Below are positions 1 through 8,534 of a stretch of 64,000 nt of DNA, one piece after another; the first letter of the stretch is position 1; each line of letters opens with the position of its first letter. The notes under the pieces were generated by a model. That model ran no database searches and was not told the origin of the DNA. It saw nothing but the letters and a program-made list of their open reading frames with translations. Location of the stretch: NCBI RefSeq assembly GCF_000424265.1, contig NZ_AUJO01000003.1, positions 62,001 to 126,000 of the forward strand. The letters are read 5' to 3'. Origin of the DNA: Butyrivibrio sp. WCD3002 (GTDB taxonomy: Bacteria; Bacillota; Clostridia; Lachnospirales; Lachnospiraceae). The position numbers were made by a program, and so were the translations under genes.

Positions 1-189
1 TCCTCCATCATTTAAAGTCACAGGCATGAGTCTTTTTGCCTCAGGTTTTACGACCTTCGCAGAACCATTCGCATCATACTCATAAACCAGATTATCTGCT
101 GCTTCTACCTGCGGCGCAGGACTAACCCACGTGGTTGTAGCCGCTATGACAAACGCAGCTACTACCCCAAACACTTTTTTCACCTTCAT
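1..189 (-). CDS. Secreted protein, N-terminal part only
   Basis: The reading frame is open from the window edge to an ATG at 189, giving the first 63 residues. A consensus AAGGAGG ribosome site lies 6-7 bases upstream. The N-terminus is a typical Sec signal peptide: basic MKVKK, a hydrophobic core, and a likely cut after QVEA. The mature part begins with an Asp/Tyr-rich stretch and is too short to place in a family. It is divergent from the remnant at 247-534. The function is unknown. Confidence 0.75.
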   Translation of the reverse strand, partial: MKVKKVFGVVAAFVIAATTTWVSPAPQVEAADNLVYEYDANGSAKVVKPEAKRLMPVTLNDGG

Positions 190-246
190 TATTAACCTCC
201 TTGCAATAATTTTCTCTGCGTAAAAACGTTCTTCATTGCCCACTAA

Positions 247-534
247 AGCAACAATTATGCCAACATTTTAGCACTTGCGATATGTCTTACTTTTACATCA
301 GCATACGCATTTGCTCCCAAGACAGCCATCAAAGTTCATGCAGCGGGAAGCATAACCAATCCTACTCCCATGCAGCCAACTACTGACTATTCGGGAAATT
401 GGAATGAACTCAGAATGGGTCAGCACGATTGCTACAAGGTGACTCTTCCTTCAGATGGAAAATTCACTGTAACTCTTTTGGCACAGAACTCAACAGACAT
501 CGTATGCCGCATCAGAAAATCTCACTTTTTATAA
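247..534 (+). pseudogene. Remnant of a small secreted protein
   Basis: The frame after the stop at 244-246 encodes a hydrophobic signal-peptide core (LALAICLTFTSAYA) followed by about 75 residues, including GQHDCYKVTLPSDGKFTVTL, which resembles the beta-strands of PPC-like secreted domains. There is no usable start codon in this frame. An ATG at 257 would join it if one base were added to the TTTT run at 267-270, suggesting a one-base deletion. The 3' end runs into the tail of the convergent leucine-rich-repeat gene, so the protein also looks truncated. I read it as a decayed gene fragment; a sequencing error at the T-run is the alternative. Confidence 0.45.
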
Positions 535-2219
535 CTGATCTTTGCTTTTTTATTTGCTCGCTTTAAAGCCTTCTCTAGCTGCTTTGCAATCTTTGTGCCC
601 TTTTTAGCCTTCTTAACTGTCATCTTGGAAAGCTTATTTGCGCCTTTGAAAGCATCTTTATGAACCTTAGTAAGGTTCCTTGCATCTACAGTAAGCTGCG
701 CAACCTTTTTACCGGTAACTGCCTTTTTAGCAATCTCCGTCACGGGATATTCTTTACCTTCAACCTTAACTGTTGCGGGTATTGTAAGCTTCTTCTTGTT
801 TTCTGCAGAAATAATTCGAACAGAAGAACCGTCAGCACTGGCCTGAACAGTTATACCACCTGAAATCTTCGCCTTTGCATTCGGTTTAAGACCTGTTTCT
901 TCTGCCTGCTGTATGTTTACTTTTTCGGAAGCTGCCTGATCACCGTTTCCGGCATTTCCAGACTGAGAGCCATTGCCACTATTACCGGACTGAGAGCCAC
1001 TCTCCGAACTACCTGACTGAGAACCTCCTTCAGTTTTCTCCGGAAGATCTCCTTCCACTCTGATAGCAGTACCCTTGCCAAGCTCTTTTATTTTACACGA
1101 CTGATCATTTATGTCACACCAGGAATAGCCTTTGGGTGTCCAAAGTCTAATCAGAGCATCAGATTTATTTATTATCTTTTCAAGATTTTCAGTTCCGTAA
1201 TTCAATGAAACACTTTTTATGTTTGGGCCTATAATAAGAGTATTTATAATTTCTGAATAGCCCCAATCAAGCTGATAAAACTTAAAATCATCGCCTCCTG
1301 TTACAGTCATGCTGCAATCAGCATTGATAACATAAGTACATTCGTCTATTTTTCCAATAAAAGGAGTCGTCTGCTCTACATACCATTTTGTATTGGCAAA
1401 AGATTGCTTTTTAGCTTTGTCAGTAAGACTACTAAAAAGTTTATCAGACATCTCAATATTACTTAAAGAGTAGCAATTTCTAAAGCAATTATTACCAAAA
1501 TACTCAACACTGGCAGGGATAACTATTTCCTGAAGGCTTTGGCAGCCGAAAAATGCATTATCACTGATTTCATAAAGTTCCAGAGGCATCTCCACATCTT
1601 TAAGACTTATACAACCACCGAACGTATCATCTTTAATTTTTGAAATTTTCCTGGGAAGTCTGACTTTTTCAAGACTGGTGCATCCATGAAAAATACCACT
1701 CGGAACATCGCTTAATGAATATGGTAATATTGCGCTCTTAAGGCTTGTACAACCAGAAAAAGCATAATGCCAAAGAATATTTAAGGAGTCAGGAAAGTTT
1801 ATTTTTTCAAGACTGGTGCATCCCAAAAATGCAGATATTCCAATATATTTAACAGTCTCCGGTAACTCAACTTCTTTAAGGCTACTACACCTTATAAAGG
1901 CACTATGCCCTATTCCCTCAAGGGTGCTTGGCAATTCAACCTCTTCCAAGGCAGTATAATCAGAAAAGCCCTCTATATCTGTAATGCCTTCCCCAATCAC
2001 AATTTTCTTAATCTGGCTTTTATGAACATTATATTGCCTCTTTTCCTCTACCTTGCCAGTCCCATTTATAACAAGTGTTCCGTCATCATAAAGACTCCAG
2101 GTGATATTGTCTTCTGTCAATCCGCAAACAAACTCTGCAGCCTGCACATCCTTTTTTCCAAAGGTCAGTGCAAGCACCATCAAAAATAATGAAAGCCAAA
2201 CAAATCTCTTCTTATTCAT
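522..2219 (-). CDS. BspA-type leucine-rich-repeat surface protein
   Basis: This 565-residue protein starts at the ATG at 2219, where MNKKRF begins a clear signal peptide and a GGAAGGGG ribosome site is well placed; a longer upstream frame lacks these features. After the signal peptide come about seven LRR_5 repeats of the form AF-x-C-x-SL-x-x-x-x-LP (roughly residues 60-250). A Gly/Ser/Gln/Asn linker follows (about 396-426), then a very Lys-rich C-terminal region with another LRR-like unit (DAFKGANKLSKM). Such proteins are usually secreted or surface-bound and bind host, plant or bacterial polymers. No LPXTG anchor is visible; the basic tail may hold it to the wall. The binding target is unknown. 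Confidence 0.85.
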   Translation of the reverse strand: MNKKRFVWLSLFLMVLALTFGKKDVQAAEFVCGLTEDNITWSLYDDGTLVINGTGKVEEKRQYNVHKSQIKKIVIGEGITDIEGFSDYTALEEVELPSTLEGIGHSAFIRCSSLKEVELPETVKYIGISAFLGCTSLEKINFPDSLNILWHYAFSGCTSLKSAILPYSLSDVPSGIFHGCTSLEKVRLPRKISKIKDDTFGGCISLKDVEMPLELYEISDNAFFGCQSLQEIVIPASVEYFGNNCFRNCYSLSNIEMSDKLFSSLTDKAKKQSFANTKWYVEQTTPFIGKIDECTYVINADCSMTVTGGDDFKFYQLDWGYSEIINTLIIGPNIKSVSLNYGTENLEKIINKSDALIRLWTPKGYSWCDINDQSCKIKELGKGTAIRVEGDLPEKTEGGSQSGSSESGSQSGNSGNGSQSGNAGNGDQAASEKVNIQQAEETGLKPNAKAKISGGITVQASADGSSVRIISAENKKKLTIPATVKVEGKEYPVTEIAKKAVTGKKVAQLTVDARNLTKVHKDAFKGANKLSKMTVKKAKKGTKIAKQLEKALKRANKKAKISYKK

Positions 2220-2393
2220 TGTGTAACCCCTTCCTAAAACCTCTTCTATTTCACACCGATGCATCTATTCTCTGTTTAAATCTGAACTGATGCACCAAAT
2301 ACAATTATAATTCATTTTACAACTCATTACTTAAAAATTTAATCGAAGTTAATTTTTCACTTTACATAATCTAACGTATTCTACAGCGATATA

Positions 2394-2419
2394 TTTCACA
2401 ATTTCATCACATTACTTTA
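2394..2419. repeat. 26 bp dispersed motif, copy A
   Basis: This stretch matches positions 8299-8324 at 24 of 26 bases, in the same orientation. Both copies lie in AT-rich intergenic DNA upstream of minus-strand membrane or surface genes (about 175 bp before the LRR gene here). No promoter hexamers or coding sense were found in it. The rest of the 2265-2503 gap is AT-rich with no other feature I can support. Confidence 0.5.
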
Positions 2420-2503
2420 GTCTGCTTTTTATCGATTTCTATAATCATTCCGGCATCATTTTTTCCAATATTATATATTTAAAAAATCTCTGCCATAAAA
2501 CCT

Positions 2504-3286
2504 TTACTTAAAATCAATACAAATAGGATAGCCATTTTCACTTTGAACAAGGCAGGCATCGATGCCATAGATAGCATGAAGACATTCTGTAGTAATAACG
2601 TCAGCGGGTCTTCCCTGGCAGATTACGCTGCCCTTTTTAAGGCCTATTATGTTGTCCGCAAACTTACAGGCCAGATTCAGCTCATGCAAGACCATGACAA
2701 TGGTAGTGCCCTTCTCCTCATTAAGCTTTCTAAGGAGTGTGAGGATTTCAAGCTGATATGCCATGTCCAGATATGTGGTTGGCTCATCAAGTAAGATTAT
2801 ATCTGTATCCTGCGCTAAGGTCATGGCGATCCAGGCTCTCTGGCGCTGACCTCCCGACAGGGTGCTGACTCCTCTGTTCTTGTAGTCAGTAAGTTCTGTT
2901 TTTTCGATGGCATCTTCAATAATGGAATTGTCTTCCTTGGACATTCCGCACATTGCAGACTGATAAGGATATCTTCCAAAGCCCACCAGCTCTTTTACAG
3001 TGATTGAGTCGGGACATTTGGGAGTCTGCGGAAGGATTGCCATTGTCTTTGCCAGATCCTTGTCCTTGTATTTTTTGATACCTTTATTGTTGATGTAGAT
3101 TTCTCCATCAATCGGCTTAATCATTCTGCCCATGGATTTAAGAAGAGTGGATTTTCCGCATCCATTTGCGCCAATGATGATAGATATCTTCCCCTTGGGG
3201 ATATCAAGATTCATATCGTTAATAATGAGATTGTTGTCATAACCAACATCCAGATTTTTTACGGATATTGCAATATTGTCTGTCAT
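2504..3286 (-). CDS. Iron-siderophore ABC importer, ATPase subunit
   Basis: A 260-residue FecE/FepC-type ATPase. Walker A GANGCGKST lies near residue 38, the Q-loop reads LPQTP, the signature LSGGQRQR is near 143, Walker B ILLDEPT near 168, and the H-loop His (VLHELN) near 198. It energises the two FecCD permeases encoded just upstream and starts 11 bases after the first of them ends. It is the last gene of a four-gene operon (binding protein, permease, permease, ATPase) that imports ferric siderophores, haem or cobalamin-like substrates. Gene content alone does not settle the substrate, but the operator-like palindrome ahead of the operon favours metal control. Confidence 0.92.
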   Translation of the reverse strand: MTDNIAISVKNLDVGYDNNLIINDMNLDIPKGKISIIIGANGCGKSTLLKSMGRMIKPIDGEIYINNKGIKKYKDKDLAKTMAILPQTPKCPDSITVKELVGFGRYPYQSAMCGMSKEDNSIIEDAIEKTELTDYKNRGVSTLSGGQRQRAWIAMTLAQDTDIILLDEPTTYLDMAYQLEILTLLRKLNEEKGTTIVMVLHELNLACKFADNIIGLKKGSVICQGRPADVITTECLHAIYGIDACLVQSENGYPICIDFK

Positions 3287-3297
3287 ATATTACACCA

Positions 3298-4302
3298 CTA
3301 ACTTTCTTTATTTTTCCAAACCAGATACAGGAAATATGGAACACCGATTACTGATACCGTAATTCCGGCAGGCAGTTCTATTGGCGAGAACAAGTTTCTT
3401 GAAATGGCATCTGCAAAAATGAGAATTACCACTGCTATCATGGCTGATGCAGGAATAAATGCTTTGTGCCTGTTTCCTAAAAGCTTCTTTGCTATATGCG
3501 GAGCAACCAGCCCTAAGAAACCAATGTTTCCTGCAAACGCTGTAGCTGTTCCTGCCATTACTACTGATAAAATCAGAAGCCCTACTCTGGCCTTATCTAC
3601 ATTTAATCCAAGACCTGTACCAACTTCATCATTAAACTGCATCACATCCAGCTTTTTATTATTGTAGATTGCAATGATGAAAGTAATTACTATAATCGGA
3701 ACAATAACCTTTACATAGGACCAGCCTGAGCCCCACAAAGAACCTGTGGTCCAGGTAAGGATTTTGTTGTATTCATTGTTTCCAAATCTAAATGTTCTAA
3801 AGCTGATAAAGGCGTTGATTCCGGCATTTACACCGATACCTGTAAGAAGCATCCTGGTGTTGGAAAAGCCTCCAAAGCATGACAACACATAGATAAAAAC
3901 TGCTGAAATCACCGCACCTGTTATAGCAAACAGCGGAAGCATGTAAATGGAAAATTCTCCAAGCTCTGTGTAATAAGCTGCTGTCTGGTGCTCTACAAAA
4001 AGCACTGCTGCAAGTGCGGCGCCGGAATTGATTCCCATTACACCCGGGTCCGCCAGATCATTTTTAGTGATGGTCTGAAGGATTGCTCCCGATGTAGCAA
4101 GGCCCACAGCCACAAATATCGCCATGATGGTACGGGGCAATCTTATTGTCATTATGGCAATTCTTGCCATGTTTTCACCTTTGCCTAAAAACACAGCAAA
4201 GATTTCCGATACATTTATCCGATAACTGCCCCAGTACATGGATAGCAGAAACGCTTTAAGACACAACAGAGCCAGAATTATAAATGTCAGTTTCTTTTTC
4301 AT
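3298..4302 (-). CDS. FecCD-family iron importer permease (second)
   Basis: A 334-residue, very hydrophobic protein with about nine to ten membrane segments and the FecCD signatures RLPRTIMA near residue 55 and GNIGFLGLVAPHIAK near 258. Its ATG overlaps the stop of the preceding permease by four bases (ATGA), indicating translational coupling. With that permease it forms the heterodimeric membrane channel of the importer. It is of normal family length, with no lesions. Confidence 0.92.
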   Translation of the reverse strand: MKKKLTFIILALLCLKAFLLSMYWGSYRINVSEIFAVFLGKGENMARIAIMTIRLPRTIMAIFVAVGLATSGAILQTITKNDLADPGVMGINSGAALAAVLFVEHQTAAYYTELGEFSIYMLPLFAITGAVISAVFIYVLSCFGGFSNTRMLLTGIGVNAGINAFISFRTFRFGNNEYNKILTWTTGSLWGSGWSYVKVIVPIIVITFIIAIYNNKKLDVMQFNDEVGTGLGLNVDKARVGLLILSVVMAGTATAFAGNIGFLGLVAPHIAKKLLGNRHKAFIPASAMIAVVILIFADAISRNLFSPIELPAGITVSVIGVPYFLYLVWKNKES

Positions 4303-5288
4303 CCTTTGCTCCTTCCTGCCATGTATAAGAAAAATGGCACGCCCAGCAAGGATGTAAATATTCCTACAGGTATTTCGTAGGGGTCGTAAAGAGTGCGAGC
4401 CAGGATATCGGAAAATACCACAAGCACTGAGCCAAGCAAAAAGCTGTAAGGGATGATCTTGCGATAATCTTCACCGATTGTAAGTCTTACTATCTGAGGA
4501 ACAATAAGACCTACAAATCCAATAGTGCGCCCCACTGCAACTGTCATGGCGCAAAGAGGGATCATCAACAGTAATGTGGAAAATCTGACCTTTTTAGGAT
4601 TAGCTCCAAGTCCTGTAGCAACATCATCTCCAAGGCTAACTATATTTATTTTGGGTGAAAAAAATATAGCGATCACAAGGGCAATGATGCCTACCACCAT
4701 TGCAAGTACAGCTTCACTCCAGCCTGCATTTCTGAATCCTCCGCCTACCCAAAAACCAATCATCTGAGACTGATTTGATAAAAGGCCAATGATATTTGTA
4801 ATGGAGATCAAAAATGTACTAAGAGCAGTTCCGGCTAAAAGTAATCTTGATACTGACATATTTGATGGATTATAAAGTGCAAAAATAATTACCACAAGAC
4901 CTGTGACAAGTGCTCCTGCCAGGGATGCTCCAAGAGTTCCAAAGAGGGTGGCAGACTTTCCTAAGGCATAAAAAACAGCCACCACCAATGTAGCCCCCTG
5001 ACTGATTCCAAGGAGGGATGGTTCTGCGATTGGATTTCTGGTAACACCCTGCATCAGGGCTCCGGAGAGTCCAAGGCTGCCTCCAACCATCACTGCTGCA
5101 ATTGCTCTTGGCAAACGTACATCTCTTATTAACATATCTTCAAGGGAGCCTGAATATCTAAATAGCGCATTTACAATATCATCTATTCCTATATCCATGC
5201 TTCCTTTTAAAACAGCAATTAGCACCCCGACTACAAGAGCCGGGATGCCTGCTGATAGAATTACTATTTCTCCAGTAATTTTTTTCAT
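4299..5288 (-). CDS. FecCD-family iron importer permease (first)
   Basis: A 329-residue FecCD permease with the motifs RLPRAIAAVMVGGSLG and GFVGLIVPQIVR and multiple membrane helices. It overlaps by four bases both the binding-protein gene upstream and the second permease downstream, so the three are coupled. Two distinct FecCD subunits in one operon is the usual layout for ferric-siderophore importers of Firmicutes. Confidence 0.92.
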   Translation of the reverse strand: MKKITGEIVILSAGIPALVVGVLIAVLKGSMDIGIDDIVNALFRYSGSLEDMLIRDVRLPRAIAAVMVGGSLGLSGALMQGVTRNPIAEPSLLGISQGATLVVAVFYALGKSATLFGTLGASLAGALVTGLVVIIFALYNPSNMSVSRLLLAGTALSTFLISITNIIGLLSNQSQMIGFWVGGGFRNAGWSEAVLAMVVGIIALVIAIFFSPKINIVSLGDDVATGLGANPKKVRFSTLLLMIPLCAMTVAVGRTIGFVGLIVPQIVRLTIGEDYRKIIPYSFLLGSVLVVFSDILARTLYDPYEIPVGIFTSLLGVPFFLYMAGRSKG

Positions 5289-6226
5289 TCTAAATTCCCT
5301 AACATATCAGAAATTTCATCAAGCAACAATTCTCTTCCAATGCAGCTATATCCCTGATTGAAGTATGGTGATGAAGGAAGGTCTACGACTTTTCCGTTTA
5401 CAACCGGATCAAGGCTGTTATAGATAGCATTTGAATCCATGTCTGCCTTATCATCGTCTGTTGCGATAGCAAAGATTACATCTGCTTCGATTGATGCTAA
5501 TCCTTCGTAGGTGACTACCGGAAGGCTGATGTCATCCTGCTCCGGAAGACCTGCCGGTCTTGCAAGTCCCAGATCCTCATAAAGAACTGAACCGAAGCCT
5601 GCACCTGTAAATACGAAGAACTGACCACCACTTGCAAGGAATGAAAGATATGATGTGTCATCGCCAAACTTTTCCTTGATCTGATTTCCTACTTCTGTAG
5701 CCTTTGCTTCATAGTTTGACAGCCATGCATCTGCAGCATCTGTCTTACCAAAGATTTCTGCAATTGTGTAAATATCGTCCTTCCAGTTAAGAGCCTCAAG
5801 CTGAATCATTACTGTAGGTGCGATCGCTGAAAGCTGATCATAAAGCTTTTCCTGAACTGTTGAAATAATGATCAGGTCAGGGTTAAGATTCATAACATTT
5901 TCGATATCCATTGTATCCTGCATGCTATATCCTAAAATCTCAGCACCGGAAAGCTCCTCTTCCAGGTACGCCGGGAACTTTGTGTAGTCGTAAGCATCAC
6001 TGTTTGCTGTACCAACAACCTTATATCCAAGGATAGAAAGAATATCACTGTTTCCGCTTAAATCTACAATACGCTGCGGATTTGCAGGGATTTCCACCTC
6101 ACCTCTTACATCTGTAACTGTAACAGTCTCAGCAGAGGCTGCTCTCTTATTGGGCTGTCCACATGCAGTAAGTGTAAGTGCCATAGCAGCTGTAAGCACA
6201 AGGCTAATTAACTTATTGATTTTCAT
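5285..6226 (-). CDS. Iron-siderophore binding lipoprotein
   Basis: A 313-residue periplasmic-binding protein of the FepB/FhuD type (PF01497). The N-terminus is a lipoprotein signal ending in the lipobox LTAC, with Cys22 as the lipidated residue, so it is tethered to the outer face of the membrane. The body has family features such as NPQRIVDLSGNSDILSILG near residues 53-71 and NPDLIIIST near 115. It is the first gene of the operon and captures the ferric complex for the two permeases. The mRNA leader contains a palindrome just after the predicted start site. Confidence 0.92.
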   Translation of the reverse strand: MKINKLISLVLTAAMALTLTACGQPNKRAASAETVTVTDVRGEVEIPANPQRIVDLSGNSDILSILGYKVVGTANSDAYDYTKFPAYLEEELSGAEILGYSMQDTMDIENVMNLNPDLIIISTVQEKLYDQLSAIAPTVMIQLEALNWKDDIYTIAEIFGKTDAADAWLSNYEAKATEVGNQIKEKFGDDTSYLSFLASGGQFFVFTGAGFGSVLYEDLGLARPAGLPEQDDISLPVVTYEGLASIEADVIFAIATDDDKADMDSNAIYNSLDPVVNGKVVDLPSSPYFNQGYSCIGRELLLDEISDMLGNLE

Positions 6227-6284
6227 ATCTAATCTCCTGTAATGTCTATATTTTGTCTATTAAATTGAATAAGTTGCAACTTGC

Positions 6285-6306
6285 TTTGTTAGCCATATCT
6301 AACAAA
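6285..6306. promoter_or_regulatory. Palindromic operator of the iron importer operon
   Basis: TTTGTTAG and CTAACAAA form perfect 8-base arms around a 6-base centre (CCATAT). The element lies directly downstream of the predicted start of transcription, a good place for a repressor. The TTAG...CTAA half-sites resemble DtxR/IdeR-type sites more than the classical Fur box; the regulator is not in the window. A second perfect palindrome, AAGTTGCAACTT, lies at 6271-6282. Confidence 0.6.
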
Positions 6307-6315
6307 CATTTTCAT

Positions 6316-6344
6316 ATTATATATGCCAGCTTCGTTTTGTGCAA
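6316..6344 (-). promoter_or_regulatory. Sigma-A promoter of the iron importer operon
   Basis: Read on the minus strand, TTGCAC (6339-6344) and TATAAT (6316-6321) are separated by exactly 17 bases, a near-consensus vegetative promoter. The predicted start, near 6309, is just ahead of the 6285-6306 palindrome and about 80 bases before the binding-protein ATG. Confidence 0.7.
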
Positions 6345-6382
6345 CTATTTTTTATACAATTTTCAATTGTGTGATCAGATGG

Positions 6383-6520
6383 TTACATAGTATCCCGCAT
6401 GCAAAATCCTCGCGCGCGAGCGGTAATATAAACATCCAAAATATTCACGTAAAACTCAGCCGGGATCAGGGCAACCCCTGTATCATCCCCGACAACAACA
6501 AGGCGATCCCCTGCTTTCAC
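6383..6520 (-). CDS. Short ORF downstream of the DMT permease
   Basis: A possible 45-codon frame with a GTG start four bases after the stop of the DMT permease, in the same frame as that gene. The peptide starts VKAGDRLVVVGDDTGVALIP, which looks like real protein and faintly like the end of an AbrB/SpoVT-type strand pair. Its base composition (CGCGCGCGAG, CCGGGATC) is richer in G and C than the surroundings. There is no good ribosome site, so it is either translationally coupled or a remnant of a former C-terminal extension separated by the TAA. Low confidence. Confidence 0.3.
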   Translation of the reverse strand: MKAGDRLVVVGDDTGVALIPAEFYVNILDVYITARARGFCMRDTM

Positions 6521-6523
6521 TTT

Positions 6524-7477
6524 TTATCTTTTAGACTTACCCGCTTTCTCTGTATTAACTATGATGATTCCAGCAACTACTAATAACAAAGAGATAAGCC
6601 CGGTTATGGAAAATGCTTCCCTGTTTTCTCCAAGGAAAATAGCCGAGAGAAGGACTCCCATCACCGGATTCATGAATCCCAGTATGGATATCCTGCTGAC
6701 AGGGTTGTGCTTTAACAAAATCCCCCACAGAGTATAGGCTCCTGCGGAAATAAAGCCCATATAAATAAGATTCAACACGCAGGAAATGCTTCCAAAAATA
6801 AGATGTCCGCCCATGGTAAAACCGATTATGAAAAGAACAGAACCCCCAAGCATGAACTGATATCCGCTGAGCACAACAGGATTCTCTTTTCTTGAATAAA
6901 TCTTGATGCAGCAGGATGAAAGGGCATAGAAAATCGCAGCAAGGAGCATTGCACCTTCACCGGATAAAGAAACCGACTCCGCTCCATTAAAAGCACTTAG
7001 TCCTCCAAGTATCAGGAATATCCCCGCAAACCCCGTGATACATCCCGCAAATTTTCTAAGTGTGAACTTTTCAAAATGAAAAAGATACGCAGCAAGGAGT
7101 ATCGCAAAAAAGTTCCCAGCAGCGTTGATGATAGAGCCCCGGACACCTGTGATATGTGCCAGCGCCATGAAAAAGAAAAAGTACTGTCCCACTGTCTGAA
7201 AAAATGACAGCACAGCAATGCTTCCAAAGGAGTCCTGCCCTGGCAAAAGAAATCTCTTTGCAAGAAGCGATCCAAAGCCTATTGTCATTACACCTGCAAG
7301 AAAAAATCTGGCCCCCGCCAGCATAATCCTGGATGCGGTATCATCAGGGCTTATTCCAAAAAGCTGATATGCGATTTTGATAGCAGGCGTCGCACTCCCC
7401 CACAAAACGCAGCAAAAAAGTGCCGTCAAAAATGTTATGGGGAACCACGCCCACATGGATTTTTTCTCTTTTTTCAT
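6524..7477 (-). CDS. EamA/DMT-family permease
   Basis: A 317-residue protein with about ten membrane segments in two EamA halves. The first half begins WGSATPAIKIAYQLFG, and the second half ends in a typical PVMGVLLSAIFLGENREAFS motif. Family members export metabolites or amino acids; the substrate cannot be read from sequence. A GGAGG site stands upstream of the ATG at 7477. The N-terminus is short and cytoplasmic, with a cluster of lysines (MKKEKKS). Confidence 0.85.
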   Translation of the reverse strand: MKKEKKSMWAWFPITFLTALFCCVLWGSATPAIKIAYQLFGISPDDTASRIMLAGARFFLAGVMTIGFGSLLAKRFLLPGQDSFGSIAVLSFFQTVGQYFFFFMALAHITGVRGSIINAAGNFFAILLAAYLFHFEKFTLRKFAGCITGFAGIFLILGGLSAFNGAESVSLSGEGAMLLAAIFYALSSCCIKIYSRKENPVVLSGYQFMLGGSVLFIIGFTMGGHLIFGSISCVLNLIYMGFISAGAYTLWGILLKHNPVSRISILGFMNPVMGVLLSAIFLGENREAFSITGLISLLLVVAGIIIVNTEKAGKSKR

Positions 7478-7503
7478 ACCTTCCTATCTACCTCCGGATG
7501 GAT

Positions 7504-8262
7504 TCAGAATTTCTTTTTAGAAAGTGTTTTGGCGCATATGGAATCCATCAAATATACAATCGCTATCACAGCCATAACAAGCCCTGCATATCCTATAAGA
7601 TACCCCGGATTCCCCATGACTGATTCAAGAAAAGATAAGGGACTGTTTGCCACGGGATAATTTACAAAGAAAAAATTGCAGCCCGAAAGCTTATCAAAAA
7701 CATATATGAAAGGTGTTACGCAGCATAGAAACAGCAACGGCCAGTGCATCCTTTTTATGGAAGGAATAACATATCCATTTAATCTTAGCGCCAAAGGATA
7801 CACGATAAGCATTCCATGCCACGCGTAGCTGTACAGGTTCATGAAATTCAAAGCCGGATAATAGATCGTCCAGTCAGGAAAAATCAGCGCAGCCACAGAG
7901 CTTGGAAAAATCAAAATAAATGAAAGCTCCCCAAAGAAATCCTTTGCCCTCTGCCCCGGAAGATACTCCCTGAGAAGAAATATGAAAATCCCGATGCTGC
8001 AAATATGAAGCGGAAGATACCACAAGCTAAATCTGTGAACAGAAACAAGAAATAAATCCTTAAACAGTTCCATACCCAGCATCAGGACAGGAATCCCCTT
8101 AAGTACTCTTCGCTGCCTGTCAGACTTCATGCGGCATATGAAAAAGATAAGTGCTCCCGCAACAAGCAGAGTGACAGCTGCGCTTATTATATGTACCGTT
8201 CCAAACAGAGGATATCCCATCCCTGCAGGGATGTCATCCTGCTGCTTCCAAAAATATTCCAA
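7504..8262 (-). CDS. YwaF/TIGR02206-like membrane protein
   Basis: A 252-residue integral membrane protein with six or seven hydrophobic helices. The conserved segments LPLHICSIGIF near residue 83 and NLYSYAWHGM near 138 are typical of the TIGR02206 family (Bacillus YwaF, distantly eukaryotic TMEM164). The biochemical role of the family is unsettled in bacteria. An AGGAGG site precedes the ATG. It lies 26 bases upstream of the DMT permease and is probably co-transcribed with it. Confidence 0.75.
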   Translation of the reverse strand: MEYFWKQQDDIPAGMGYPLFGTVHIISAAVTLLVAGALIFFICRMKSDRQRRVLKGIPVLMLGMELFKDLFLVSVHRFSLWYLPLHICSIGIFIFLLREYLPGQRAKDFFGELSFILIFPSSVAALIFPDWTIYYPALNFMNLYSYAWHGMLIVYPLALRLNGYVIPSIKRMHWPLLFLCCVTPFIYVFDKLSGCNFFFVNYPVANSPLSFLESVMGNPGYLIGYAGLVMAVIAIVYLMDSICAKTLSKKKF

Positions 8263-8298
8263 GAAGATATGACCTCCTAAAATGTCTTAATTTCAAGT

Positions 8299-8324
8299 TT
8301 TCACAATTTCGTCATATTACTTTA
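8299..8324. repeat. 26 bp dispersed motif, copy B
   Basis: This is the second copy of the motif at 2394-2419 (24 of 26 bases identical, same orientation). It lies 37-62 bases before the YwaF-like gene, in a position where a promoter or regulator site would be expected, though no clear -35/-10 pair is formed by the motif itself. Confidence 0.5.
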
Positions 8325-8364
8325 AAGTTCAATTAAGGTTGGGGAATTATTATGAATACATCGA

Positions 8365-8503
8365 GAGGCACACAAAACCTCTTGGCAACCCCTTCTACGA
8401 TCCGCTAGCGGACGTAGAAAAACATCCTCCCCCAGGATGAAAACCCCTCATGACACTTTTCTTCATAACACTGGCCGGTAGTCTGGTGATAGGACTACCG
8501 GTC
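8365..8503. ncRNA. Hairpin-dense non-coding region, possible structured RNA
   Basis: Four stem-loops stand in a row without coding sense. AGAGG/CCTCT is near 8365-8383. TTCTACG/CGTAGAA at 8393-8419 encloses TCCGC-TA-GCGGA. CATCCT/AGGATG is at 8423-8439. The 9 bp CCGGTAGTC/GACTACCGG lies at 8475-8501. None is followed by a convincing T-run, so they are not plain terminators. The region lies between two minus-strand genes. It could be a leader of the YwaF-like gene, a free-standing RNA on either strand, or a mobile-element relic. I do not recognise a known class. Confidence 0.35.
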
Positions 8504-8534
8504 CTCCTCATTAATCAGACTTTGTTATCTAAGT

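Noticed and set aside
940..1030. Tandem repeat in the LRR gene
   Set aside because: The repeated bases simply encode the Gly/Ser/Gln/Asn linker and need no separate explanation.
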